From: Cephalotrichum gorgonifer
Taxonomy: Eukaryota; Ascomycota; Sordariomycetes; Microascales; Microascaceae
Direction of reading: 5' to 3'
NCBI GenBank assembly: GCA_900312665.1
Contig: ONZQ02000016.1
Span: forward strand, 1 to 64,000
DNA length: 64,000 nt
Shown here: piece by piece, positions 35,597 through 46,408 of the stretch
How positions within the stretch are numbered: the stretch's first letter is position 1
Layout of the letters: each line of letters begins with the position of its first letter
Program-made: the position numbers and the translations under genes
The notes under the pieces: model-generated
The model's input: the letters and a program-made list of their open reading frames with translations, nothing else
The model's database searches: none
Told to the model about the DNA's origin: nothing

Positions 35597-36301
35597 CGAG
35601 CCCCTTTGTCTGCTCCACGATATGTCGAGAACCCCTCTCGCTGTTCTTTTTGAAAACTTGACAAATTTCCGCGCCTCCTTTATCTTAGCCTCCTAGCCCA
35701 CTCTCACGACGCTTGCCTTGCCATCCTTTGCGCGAACGGTTACCTTTTCCCGCAGTATAGCTGTCTTCCAGGTTGAAGCATATACACCGTCGAGCTAATG
35801 TAACGCATGTACGAAGTAGAAATGAACGTATCAAACCTCAAGCGCAGGGGTACAGCGGAAGTCTCCACTTTCGGTCCAAGGCGGCAGTACCCAAGTTAAT
35901 GTCGAATTTAGACTTCAGGCTCGTACCATAATATCCCTCCATCCAAGGCCTCACTCCCGGCTGCCCACTTATGATGGACTCTCCTGCTTCATAATTGCAA
36001 CCACATAATATCGCCGCTCAACCTTCCCAGGCCTGGAATCTTATATCTTATTGCAGCTGGAGTCACTGAAGGCGGCCATGACCCGTAATACGACCTCGCC
36101 GAATCCCATGGCGGATTTAAGGCTATATCCGACATTTTCGACATCTCCGCACGAGTCGACGCCTCCGCACTTGCTGATGGAGGTTTTGACCGCGCTTCCA
36201 CAATCCAATAGCCCATCAATCCATCAACTGCTTTCGCAAAGACCGGTACAAGTTTGCAATTTCACCGTACCCCTAGCTCCTCTCGTCTCCAAAATCAAAC
36301 G
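35597..36301. other. Divergent intergenic region
   Basis: Between the VPS62-like gene (-) and the SDR (+); holds both promoters. The frame at 36051-36374 is an overlapping chance frame. Confidence 0.4.
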
Positions 36302-37201
36302 ATGGCGAACTGGGGCACCCAAGGAGCTGGCCAGTTCACGGCCACCACCTATTCAGATGTACACCCCGCAATAGACCCGACTCAAAACCAGCTCCCAGCT
36401 CGGCTCGTGGTCTGCGTCATCGGCGCCTCTAGGGGTATCGGAGCGGGAATAGCGGCGGCCTATGCTAAGGCAGGCGTGGGAGCCTTGGTCTTGGCGGCCC
36501 GACGGACTTCAGGCCTTGAAGAAACGGCTTCCGTCTGCAGGGCCATCAACCCCCGAGCGACCGTAGCAGTCATTCCGACCGATATCACCTCTGCACAGTC
36601 CGTGTCCGACCTCGCTGGGAGAGTCCAATCCCAGTTCAATCGCCTCGACGCCCTGGCTATCAACTCTGGCTACTCCGGACCCTGCATCGTCAATCTGACC
36701 GACGTCGACCCCATCACGGCTCGGCAGGCGTCTGAGGTCAACTACCTCGGTACCCTCTTCGCAGCCAAGTACTTCATCCCCTTGCTCTTAGACAACCCCG
36801 ACGGTGCCAAGATCTTCATAGCCGTCTCCTCCATGGCTTCCCTGATTGTGCGTGGACCGATTGCGAACGCACAGTATTGTGTCAGCAAGATGGCGCAGCT
36901 AAAGCTTATGGAGCATATTCACGAGAAATATTCAGGGCAGGGCCTGAGTGCGTACAGCGTGCATCCTGGCGCGGTTGCGTCGGAGATGGCACTTGACAAC
37001 ACTCCGGAGTCATTTATGGAGTACCTTGTGGACAGTCCTGAGTTATGCGGCGCCTTCTGTACCTGGCTTACCGCTGGAGGAGATAAGATGCGGTGGTTGA
37101 GTGGAAGACTACTAAGCGCAAAGTGGGACGTAGCCGAGCTCGAACTTCGGCAGGAAGAGATTGCCTCAAAGGACATATTGAAGACGAAACTCGCTGTTTG
37201 A
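36302..37201 (+). CDS. Short-chain dehydrogenase/reductase (classical SDR)
   Basis: Single exon, 299 residues from the ATG at 36302. Rossmann NAD(P)-binding motif VIGASRGIGAGIA at residues 39-51, LAARR after beta-2, an Asp at the end of beta-3 (PTDITS), NSG in place of the usual NAG at 121-123, VSSMAS with the catalytic serine near 177, and YCVSK with Tyr192 and Lys196. VHPGAVASEM follows the active site as in classical SDRs. The basic Arg-Arg after beta-2 favours NADPH. The substrate cannot be told. No targeting signal. It is divergent from the VPS62-like gene and convergent with pectin methylesterase. Confidence 0.87.
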   Translation: MANWGTQGAGQFTATTYSDVHPAIDPTQNQLPARLVVCVIGASRGIGAGIAAAYAKAGVGALVLAARRTSGLEETASVCRAINPRATVAVIPTDITSAQSVSDLAGRVQSQFNRLDALAINSGYSGPCIVNLTDVDPITARQASEVNYLGTLFAAKYFIPLLLDNPDGAKIFIAVSSMASLIVRGPIANAQYCVSKMAQLKLMEHIHEKYSGQGLSAYSVHPGAVASEMALDNTPESFMEYLVDSPELCGAFCTWLTAGGDKMRWLSGRLLSAKWDVAELELRQEEIASKDILKTKLAV

Positions 37202-37557
37202 CAGGCCTAGAAAGGGCTTGGGAGGCAGCAGTCGTCTGCTCCAGAGGTAGTAAGATTACCGCGAACCTGCGGGATCAACATTCAACAAAGTAATAAAATA
37301 TAGCATCCTTCCATCGTTTATACTCGCCTCTACAAATGGAATAGTATCTCATTTGAAATACCCCTTGGATCCTATACTTGAAGCTACTATCAAAACTTCA
37401 GGACAAGCTTTCGCTAGTAGCAGACCGTGGCTCCCCTCAATTTTCTACCCGATTTAGGAGTATGCTGTAATACAGAGACATGCTCCGGCTCACTATCCAC
37501 ATGGTCCAGCATCCAACCACGCACTGCTCACATGAGCGGCCAGCGATACCAGGTAGA
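37202..37557. other. Convergent spacer
   Basis: About 350 bp between SDR and pectin methylesterase 3' ends; AATAAAATA at about 37293 may serve as a poly(A) signal for the SDR. Confidence 0.4.
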
Positions 37558-38600
37558 TCACATATAAGACGCATCGTAGTACCCGGCGCTAGAGTAGTCG
37601 CCGCCCAGGACGTCCGAAATAGACACAGCTGCGCTTAGGCTCTTGGAAAACGAAGCCCTGGTACCCTGGGCGCCCTTTCCAGAGTTATTATATTCTGCAA
37701 ACGTGACACCTTCCGTACGCTCATCGCCGACATTCCAAATACGCCATCCTTGCGGGTTGACGACGGCGCTTAGCTGGGAGTTCTGGAAGACGACGCGAGC
37801 ATAAGCGCCCCATGGGCGACCGAGATAATAAGCACCATCGGGCACATTGTGGCCAGAGGCAGCGCCAACCTTCGCGTTGTTGAAGACATAGTAGGAAGTC
37901 CCACCGGCTGAACCACGACCATTGGCTGTTCGCGCTCCTGTTAGTTCCTATACCACGTATATGGGGACGTCAGCTACTCACCAGTAATATAACCAAGTGG
38001 CTTGGCGACTACTCGTATATCGCAAGCCTCAAACCAGGCGGGCGCTTCCTTGCCAAATATGAAGTCGGTAGCACCCTGGATGAGACAGTTAGCGTATAAC
38101 TGTTTGCCGGAGTTTGCCAACACGGTGTCTTGGAATCCGGTGAAAGCGCTTCCGTAATACCCGCTATCGGCAGCGGCGCTCAGAGCGACGGCCTGGCTTC
38201 CCTCGCCGTAGGTGTTGGCGACGTTCACATTGTAGAGCTTGAAGTTCTTGGCCTTGACGCGGAGCGTGGCCGTCTGGTCGTTGGACAGGCCGTCAGCCTG
38301 GCTCTTTCTCCCAGTAATCGTGGCCTTATTCCCGGCATAGCTCGAGGTGTCGTCAGTGTAGCCGTAGATGGTGAATTGCGCTGAGCGGGAGCTAATAAGA
38401 ACCTGCTCGTTGTAGGTTCCCGGGCTGAGGAATATGCACTGCTCTCCGCTTGAGCCTGTGTCAAAGGAGTCAACGGCCTGCTGGATGCTAGTGAAGTCGC
38501 CGCCGCTAGAGGAAACGGTGACGCAGCCGGGTGGTGCAGATGTGCGGCTCTCGGCGACGACAGATGCGACGAGAGCCAGACCGGCAATAAGTGACTTCAT
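37558..38600 (-). CDS. Pectin methylesterase (CE8), secreted
   Basis: Extracellular enzyme removing methyl esters from pectin before depolymerases act. 332 residues from the ATG at 38600, with a signal peptide (MKSLIAGLALVASVVA). One 44-bp intron (37938-37981) splits ITG from ARTANGRGS. Catalytic features of the right-handed beta-helix are intact: GSQAVAL, GFQDTVLA (Gln157, Asp158), DFIFG (Asp179, the nucleophile) and LGRPWG with the substrate-binding Arg and Trp. Length agrees with fungal pectinesterases (about 320-340). No cellulose-binding module. It indicates a plant-associated or saprotrophic life style. No polygalacturonase or pectate lyase lies next to it. Confidence 0.95.
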
Positions 38601-39379
38601 GATATATTGTGGAAGAAATGGGGATAACTAAATGGATAGGCGTATATAGGCCAACTATCTCTTCTGGATATGATTCTTAATAGCGAGATGTGTTACTTTA
38701 TAGTGCTTTACACATGAATAGATGAATGGTGCTCGGCCAGGTTGATCAATCTCGGAGTTATGATTGGTGGACTAACACAGAGCGGGCGGCCATATTGGGT
38801 ATGCTCGTGACGGAGGGAAAATTCCACCAGTGCCAATCTCTACCCGTGCCAATGGCGTTCAAGCGATCGCTATGAATTGATTGAGTGCCTACAGCGGATT
38901 TGATGAGCGTCCGTGGGCTTCACCTCGGTCTAAGACGTATGATTAGGAAATAATTTGCATGCTCGGACCCTCTCTACCAGTAGGGATAAGGAAGATTGCT
39001 GCTTAGAAACCCCTTGGCGTGCACCTTGGATCCATCGTACCAGTCGAGGTAGTATGGGTTTATTAGCCGGAAGACTGGGGTGACAGGTCAAATGTTCAAC
39101 GATAGTCTGTAGAGGTAGGTGTCTGCACCTATCCCGGTGGTAGCAAAAGCTGAAGAGCAGCGAAATGACCCTTTGTCGAAGGGAATATTGTCCCCTGGGG
39201 CGAGACTCAGAACACGAAGTACTGTCTTGCTCTTCATATTGTATACACCTATATCTCTATCTCCTGTACTGCCATAACTTATGTACCCAGTCTCTATCTA
39301 TTTCCCCAGGTACAGAATGGCATTGATGACAGCAAGCACCCCTACTTGTCCCGAGTTCACTTCCCTTCTCCTACCCCAC
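38601..39379. other. Intergenic, promoter of pectin methylesterase
   Basis: About 780 bp; no gene recognised. Confidence 0.4.
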
Positions 39380-41078
39380 TTACTTCTTCTTCGGCGGGGC
39401 AACATTAAACTGGAAATGTATAATGTCCCCATCCTGAACGACATACGTCTTCCCTTCTTGCCTGTACTTGCCTGCCGCCTTGATCGGCGCCATCGACTTC
39501 TCCCCGTTACACAAGTCGTGGAAGTCTTGATATGCAACCACCTCCGCCTTGATAAAGCCCCGCTCGAAGTCTCCATGGATAACACCTGCCGCCTGCGGGG
39601 CGAGTGTTCCCTTCTTGATCGGCCAGCAGCGGATCTCCTTCTCGCCGGCGGTGAAGTAGTACTGCAGGCCGAGTTTCGTGAAGCCTACATATGACTGCCG
39701 TTAGTGATGTACACACGAGGTCAAAGGAGGGGAAGCGACTTACCCTGGGTAGTAATCTTTCCCAGCTGACTCGGGACCTTGTTCTCCTTCAAAAAGGCCT
39801 CCTGCGCAGCCTTATCATCTCTCATCCCCCACAGCTTCTCCTCGAACTCAATAGAGAAAGGGATGATGTCCGAGGTCTGCCCGCCGTGCGCCTTGACCCA
39901 CTCTGCAATCTTGCCCAGATACTTGCACTTCTGGCGCAGGTAATCCTTCATGGTGAGGTTGATCAAGTAAATAACGGGTTTAGTGGTGATGAGGTGGAGC
40001 TGAGTATTTTGTTAGCATGGTCTACCTTTTAAGGTTACGGTGCATAGGACCTAGAACCCATGATCGGAAGGTCAAGGCGTACCTTGGCGTTGATTAGCTC
40101 GATTTCCGCACTCGTCCACTCGCCGTCTCGGACAGGCTTATCCTGTTCCAAGAGCTGTATCGTGTTAGCCGGCCAATTCCCACGCCAGAGAAGTATCGTA
40201 GGGGTGCATACAGCCTGAATCTTTGCAGTCGTCTCGTCAAACAGCGGCAGCATCTTGTACTTGCCTCCCGCCTTCCGTACAATAGCCTCTTCGGCAACCT
40301 TGGCTTTGGCAAGAATGTCGAGGTCCTTCTTACACAGCTCGCTCTGAATAGTGTCTGCAGGACATTAGCGTTCATCCCCGCCTCTATCTCACATCAAGGC
40401 TGGAATGGGGAATGCTCACCCAAATCGCGAACCGGATCCACGGAGTCATCCACATGTAGCACCTCATCGTTATCGAACGCCCTACTCCACTATAAGTCTT
40501 CCTCACTCTCTACAACACCACCGATTCCAGGACGATAACTTACCGAACAACATGATACATCCCATCCACTGCCTGAATATGACTCAAGAAGGCGTTTCCC
40601 AACCCCGCTCCCTCACTCGCTCCCTTGATCAAGCCAGCAATATCCGTTACCTGCAGGTACGCAGGGTACATGCTTGGCGGCTTCCATACTTTGCAGAGGA
40701 AGTCCTACCATCTCGCGTTAGCCTACTCCTTCCTTACTACCATGACATCCATCAAGTTCATCATTTCGGATTTCTGCCGCAACCTGACCAGAACGGCATC
40801 GATCAAGACCTGCTCATCACGCAGACAAAAAAAAAAAATCCGACGCAAGAGATGAGACTCACATATCTCACGTCCGGCACGACACACCTCGCCTCGTTCG
40901 GCTCAATCGTGCAAAAGGGATAGTTCTCCGCCGCCGCGCTCTGCTCCGTCATCAGGTTGAACAGAGAGCTCTTTCCCACATTGGGCAGCCCCACACAGCC
41001 CATCTTGAGGTTCGACTTGACGCGCCCGAAGGCGACGACATTATTCGTCGTCGACTCCGTAGCTTTCTTGGGCGGCAT
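39380..41078 (-). CDS. ola1: Obg-like ATPase OLA1 / YchF
   Basis: Conserved cytosolic P-loop ATPase of the TRAFAC class, linked to ribosome function and stress response. The ATG at 41078 starts MPPKKATEST. The P-loop GLPNVGKSS is at residues 30-38, followed by ENYPFCTIEPNEARC (switch I) and VPDVRY. About seven exons with short introns follow, carrying AKAKVAEEAIVRKAGG, VIYLINLTMKDYLRQK and IIPFSIEFEEKLW. The last exon holds the TGS domain (VIHGDFERGFIKAEVV, YVVQDGDIIHFQFNV) and the end APPKKK before TAA at 39380-39382. The base-specificity motif reads NLTM; animal OLA1 has NMSE or NLSE, where the Glu favours ATP. A housekeeping gene, and a good anchor for comparing gene order with other species. 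Confidence 0.95.
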
Positions 41079-42578
41079 GGCGGGATAAAGTTTGTCGTTG
41101 AGATTCTGAGGTATCGAATGGAGGGGAATTTGTGGGATGGAGGGGATGGAGGGGGTAGTTTTGATCGTCAGGGTCCACATGTGCGGCGCGGCGCCAAGCT
41201 TTTTCTTCTTTTTCTTTTCATGCCTGCTACCTTCTTTTTTTTCTTGCTTTTTTTTTTAGGTTTAGTTCTTCTTCGTCCCGCCCTAGCTTTCAGCATAGTA
41301 TTACTAGTAGTTTCAGGGCCATAGAATGAATAAATCGTACGACATTTGGCCTATCCAGGCGTGGTTACATAAGCGGACGTTTCATTTTCCTTTTTTTTTT
41401 TTTCTCTTCTATTGTTTCTAATATTAGCGGGGGACAGAGAGTGGGGGCCAGGATGTTCCATGGTCTGGACCCTTGGATTCATACACGTGACATACTTAGT
41501 TAAGACGCGATCATTGGTTTATCCCTGGCCACTGACTGGAGCGTGTTTTGCAGGGGAGGGGGCGGGTTAGTAATGGTTGAAGGACGAATAGCGTGGGGCA
41601 ATGCTTGGATGACAACACAGCCAAACATGACGGACATCGACGACCTTACATAGGGCGCTACTCGTCTAGCTAGAGGGTGTGTCATCGACAACTGCCACAT
41701 TAGCCTGGGGCCATAGAGATATAAAAGCGTTTACCCAAATAGGGAACATTATCTGAAGCAGATGCAGGCGTCCGCGGTATCTTCCTCCCAGGATTAGCGT
41801 GACTCTTAGGACAATCTCCAGATGGGATGTAGCGTTACCTATCGGAATCGAGTCACAAAGAGCGGAAGTCGGCTATCGTCGGGGCGGCTTATCCACGGGC
41901 GCGGTGAACAAAGCAGAGAGACAGCTTTGACGATATCAGATGGGCTGAATTGATTTGTCAGTGGAGATGGCAGCCGCATCTCGCATGTCTTCGCCCTCCA
42001 TTTCCCCGCAGTTGGAGAGGGCCATTACCGAATATTTAGGTGAACATAATAATGCGGGGAGGGTGATTCGCATAGCGCCGGGCATAAGCTGAGGTACCCT
42101 AGGTGCTAGACAAGAGAAGATATATTGAAGTATTGAAATAGTAAATCGGTGTTGCTGATTAGAATAACTTGGGATGGGCTGGCAAGCCCCGCTCTCCCCC
42201 GCCCCCCCCACGCCCCTGGGCCTACGATATCAACGTACACTCGTAAATTCTACTACGGCAGTACAAGCCAAGGTCATACCCCACTTGTGAAACAACCTGA
42301 TGTCTCCAAAAGGGCGCGGGGCTGTTGAGTGCACGAGCATATTGCTGCATGGCATCAGGGGATCATATCTCGAGGAGTCATTACATGAGTCACATTCGAC
42401 ATAAAAGCTACTCTAAAATCTAAAATAGGATATAACCTCTCAGTTGTTGCGACTTAATTTTGATTTTGATTTCAAACTCTGAGCTCTTTCTAGCACCCAT
42501 CTCAAACCTCAAACTCTGAGGTCTTTCTAGCACCCGTCTCATCCACTGGCTCCTCATACATCATTCATTCCCGTCGCC
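41079..42578. other. Divergent intergenic region with pyrimidine tracts
   Basis: About 1.5 kb between OLA1 (-) and the PLP enzyme (+). The + strand has several T/C-rich runs at 41200-41260 and 41385-41420. Near 42470-42540 the sequence TCAAACTCTGAG...CTTTCTAGCACCC occurs twice in tandem, about 47 bp apart. No gene is supported. Confidence 0.45.
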
Positions 42579-43987
42579 ATGGACCTCCCTGTTCGAAGCA
42601 AGCCCACCAATAGCGAGATGTTCACCTTCGGTAGCAAGGAATTAAAAGACCAATTCCTTTTCGAACCCGGATGGCTGAATATGAACCATGGTATGTACTG
42701 CCCGAGCCGCAACTGTGGCTGTTGCTAATTAAAGCGAGGATAGGATCCTTCGGAGCCATCCCCAAACATATCAAAGAAGCGTTTCGCTTTTACCAAGACG
42801 AATGCGAGGCCAGGCCCGACTCTTTCATCCGCTATGAGTACCCAAAACTCCTGGATGAGGCCCGGGCCGCGGTGGCGGAGATTATCCACGCACCCGTCGA
42901 CAGCGTCGTCTTCCTCTCGAACGCCACCGTGGGTATCAACACGATCCTCAAAAACCTGAAATGGAACCCGGACGGAAAGGACGTCATCCTAAGCTTCTCA
43001 ACTGTATATACGGGAGTTGGGAAGACCGTCGATTACATCACCGACTACCACGACGACCTCGTCTCAAGCAAGGAGATCGGCCTGACTTATCCCATCGAAG
43101 ACGCCGACGTCGTCCAGAAGTTCCGCGACGCGGTAAAAGAAGTCGAAGCAGAAGGGAAGCGAGTCCGCGCCAGTATCATCGACGTCGTCTCATCCCTCCC
43201 AGGCGTCGTATTCCCCTGGGAGGAGCTGGTCAAGGTGTGTAAAGACCTCGGAATCCTCAGCGTAGTCGACGGCGCACAGGCTGTCGGACAAGTCCAGCTG
43301 GACCTCTCGGCCGCCGACCCCGACTTCTTTGTCTCCAACTGCCACAAGTGGCTACACTCCCCGCGCGGCGGTGCCGTGTTCTATGTGCCGACTAGGAACC
43401 AGGATCTCCTGCCTAGCGCACTGGCAACCAGCCAGGGTTACGTTTCCAGGAAGGTCGTCCGCACGTCGCCCTTGCCGCCAAGCTCAAAAACCCCCTTTGT
43501 CAAGACCTTCGAATTTGTGGGAACGCTCGACAACACCCCGTACCTCTGCGTCAAGGATGCCATCGAGTGGCGACGCACCGCCCTGGGCGGCGAGGAGAAG
43601 ATCCTGACCTACCTGCGAGACTTGAGTAGGCGCGGCAGCAAGCTCATAGCCGAGAGGTTGGGGACGGAGGTCATGGACAACAGCACGGGCACGCTGACGG
43701 AGTGCGCAATGGCGAACGTAGCGCTGCCCATCTGGTCCCAGAAGGAAGGGCCTGGAGCCAAGGATGCAGATGTGGTGTTGTCCGCGGACGAACTCCCTAA
43801 AGCGTTCCAGTGGATTCTGGAAACCATGGTTAAGGAGTACCGCACATTCATCGCGCTCGTAATCCACGACGGGCGAATCTGGGCGAGGGTTAGCGCGCAG
43901 GTTTACCTTGATATAGAGGACTACGGCCGTGCTGCCGAGATCCTCGAAGCTCTGTGTGCGCGTGTTGCCAAGAAGGAGTTCGTATAG
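42579..43987 (+). CDS. Class V PLP enzyme, Egt2/isopenicillin N epimerase-like
   Basis: 451 residues from the ATG at 42579, with one 53-bp intron (42691-42743) whose splice gives the family's NHGSFGAIP start. It carries NATVGINTILKNL, VVSSLPGVVFPWEELVK, VVDGAQAVGQVQLDL (Asp and Gln that hold PLP) and FVSNCHKWLHSPRGGAV, where Lys of CHKW forms the Schiff base. This is the aminotransferase class V fold of the cysteine desulfurase/epimerase group. Fungal hercynylcysteine sulfoxide lyase (Egt2, last step of ergothioneine synthesis) has this architecture and length, but other lyases and epimerases do too. No Egt1-like gene is in the window. No transit peptide seen. The fold is sure; the reaction is not. 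Confidence 0.82.
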
Positions 43988-46301
43988 GGGAGGAAGGGGA
44001 GAAGGGGGGAATCCGCTTGTGGTTGGTCAGGTATTATTGACTGGGATTGGCGAAACGGGCCATGGGTTGGAGATGGCGCTGGCAGCTGCTGCAACAATAC
44101 AGGTACAAGCAGTGGCGCTCGATAGCACGCTTTGACAAACCCGGATTTGGACATGAATGCGAATGACACCGACCGAGCAAATAGTACAGTACAGTGCTGG
44201 GGCCAGGACACAGGTATTGGCAGCGCGGGACCCTTGTGTCTAATCTGGCGATAAATTAACTATGATATAAGAAACATGATGCTTGCCCTCGAGCATCGGG
44301 GAGGAACCTATTTTTTATTTTTCTTGTTAACAATTATTACTACTACTACAAGTACGGAGTACGGAGTACTCATTTGAGTGTACTTTGTTTCGACCAAAAC
44401 CCTGTTTTCGGCGAATCATCAGTGCCCTGCATGATCGATAAGCAGAGTCACTTTACGGAGTACTTGCTCCACTTATCTAACCTACGCCCCCACCTTGGAT
44501 CCACTTTGTCCAAAAAGGCGATAATGCGAAAACTGGCGTTAGCTGGAAAATAATTGGAAAAGGAGGAGAAAATAAATATCCGCCCCACGAGGAGTCACTG
44601 GAATGAATTAAATGGAGAGCCTGGTACGCGAGTTTGCCCCGAGCAAACATCGAAAGCCGACCGTAGGCTGCGCAGCGCTACCCGCTTTTCCATTATTGGA
44701 CTTCTCACTTACGTTCCCCCTTTCTGGACGTGTACATACTTGTATAAAACCAATGCCCGGACTGCCCCCGAAAAACACCGTGTCCTTTGTTAAAATAGAA
44801 TGAGATTCCCACGGGGGCCGTAATGTAGGACGCCGGGTGTGCATCCCGCCCCCAAGCCTGCATCGAGTACAAGTACCTGTGAATGTACGAAGATTCCTAG
44901 TGATACTGTCTGCTCGGTTTGCTTGAAAACAGACTTCGGAAGGGGAGCAAAACCTAATGTCATTATCGCACACAGTACTAACACTCGAACCCGTCTTAAC
45001 GCGGACTCTTAAGTCGTCAACCGGTGGAGTCGCGCCCGAGATTTGCAATCTCGCCTCACTCCTTGAGAGGTCCACCTTCCCAGGGCAAAACAGGCCATGA
45101 CTGGACGGCCCCTCCCCGTCGAGGCCGGGAATCTTGGTTCATCCCGGCAGAGGCACAGAGTACAACGTACAAGTACCTTATTAGCACTACTTGAGGACTG
45201 TTCGTTATATCCATCGATCTTCCCACCCCTGTCAATCGGCTTGGCGCACTGTCCATGTACCGATCTTTTCCAAATAGGGATGGTCGGGGCCAAAAAACTT
45301 GGAACGAACCTAGCCAACACACAACCTTGGAAGAAAAGCACCTCCGATCAGGGGATGGATGGGATGCCTGTGTCAGGAAAGGAACCTCCAATCACCAATG
45401 TATTTCCTCCGTTTTCGTGCTCGCCTTGTCTCTCTCCGGCCGGTGTCTGAGGGTACGAGCATTACTACACGCTTGTACGCGTACGCAACGAAGATCAGTC
45501 AGATCAGGAGGCCACGGCATTAGGATGTTAATCTGAAGAGAGGCTCTTGGTGGTGGGTGGGATCGATTGTTTTGGGGGTTGGCGGGGGGGTGTACTTTTT
45601 TGTACTCGTACTCCACGCAGTTTGGGACTTGTTGATGTCATGCCTATTTTTCTAGGTATTGACAAAGTCGATACAGGGTATGAGCTTCCTCGTCCTCCTT
45701 CGCCACTGGAGATACCAGTCAATACAAACACAAATGAATAGTTGTACTCTCAGCATCCACGTACAAGTACTTGAAGAGTTCTCACGCATACTCTCCTGGT
45801 TCAGAGCGCAGTTTTGCGGGCACAACTCGTACTCGTACTTGATTCATCTATCAAAAAAAGGTATTTCGTCCGTCAGCCACTTCACCTTACCCCTGTCCTG
45901 CTCTCGCCTTGTTGGCGGGGAAAGTACAGGGGCTGTTACAATACGGAGCACGGTACGCGGGGCGAGATTGAATACAGCGGCGCTAATCCTCCATTAAGTT
46001 ACATTAAGCTTGACGACCCTATCCGCAAACGGCCAACCCTTCGCCACTCCGACCCGTGCCTTGCTTCCAAAAAGGGGACAAAACAAAGACAAGTGTCCCT
46101 GAAACACGCCGTGCGAAGTATTAGCGCCCGTCATTTCCAGAGATGTGGGCTCAATAGGCTGGTACGTATCTCCGCACCTTCCCGCCATCCCCCCCGTGCC
46201 GAAGCGAAACCCAGTATGAAAGATCCATCGAGCCATCAGCTTACCCGCCCCCACCCTTTCTTGCGTCTTTCAAAGACTGGATCTTCCCCACGATCTTTCC
46301 T
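43988..46301. other. Long intergenic region rich in GTACAAGTAC motifs
   Basis: About 2.3 kb without a supported gene. GTACAAGTAC occurs at 44867, 45167 and 45761, with a nine-base match at 44347. CGGAGTAC occurs three times at 44354-44370 and 44456. Such motif density suggests a regulatory region or an old repeat. Small frames here lack domains. Confidence 0.5.
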
Positions 46302-46351
46302 GCCCCTTCATCCCTTTCCCCCCTCCCCTCCTTCCCCTTCCCCCTCCCTCT
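46302..46351 (+). promoter_or_regulatory. Pyrimidine-rich promoter tract
   Basis: About 50 bases almost purely C and T on the coding strand, ending 58 bp before the acyltransferase ATG. CT-rich stretches before the start are common in well-expressed genes of filamentous fungi and lie near transcription starts. Function is inferred from position. Confidence 0.5.
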
Positions 46352-46408
46352 GGGTTTGGTAATTCGCATCGGCTTGACGCCCATCGCACCAGGAAACCTA
46401 GCGCCATA

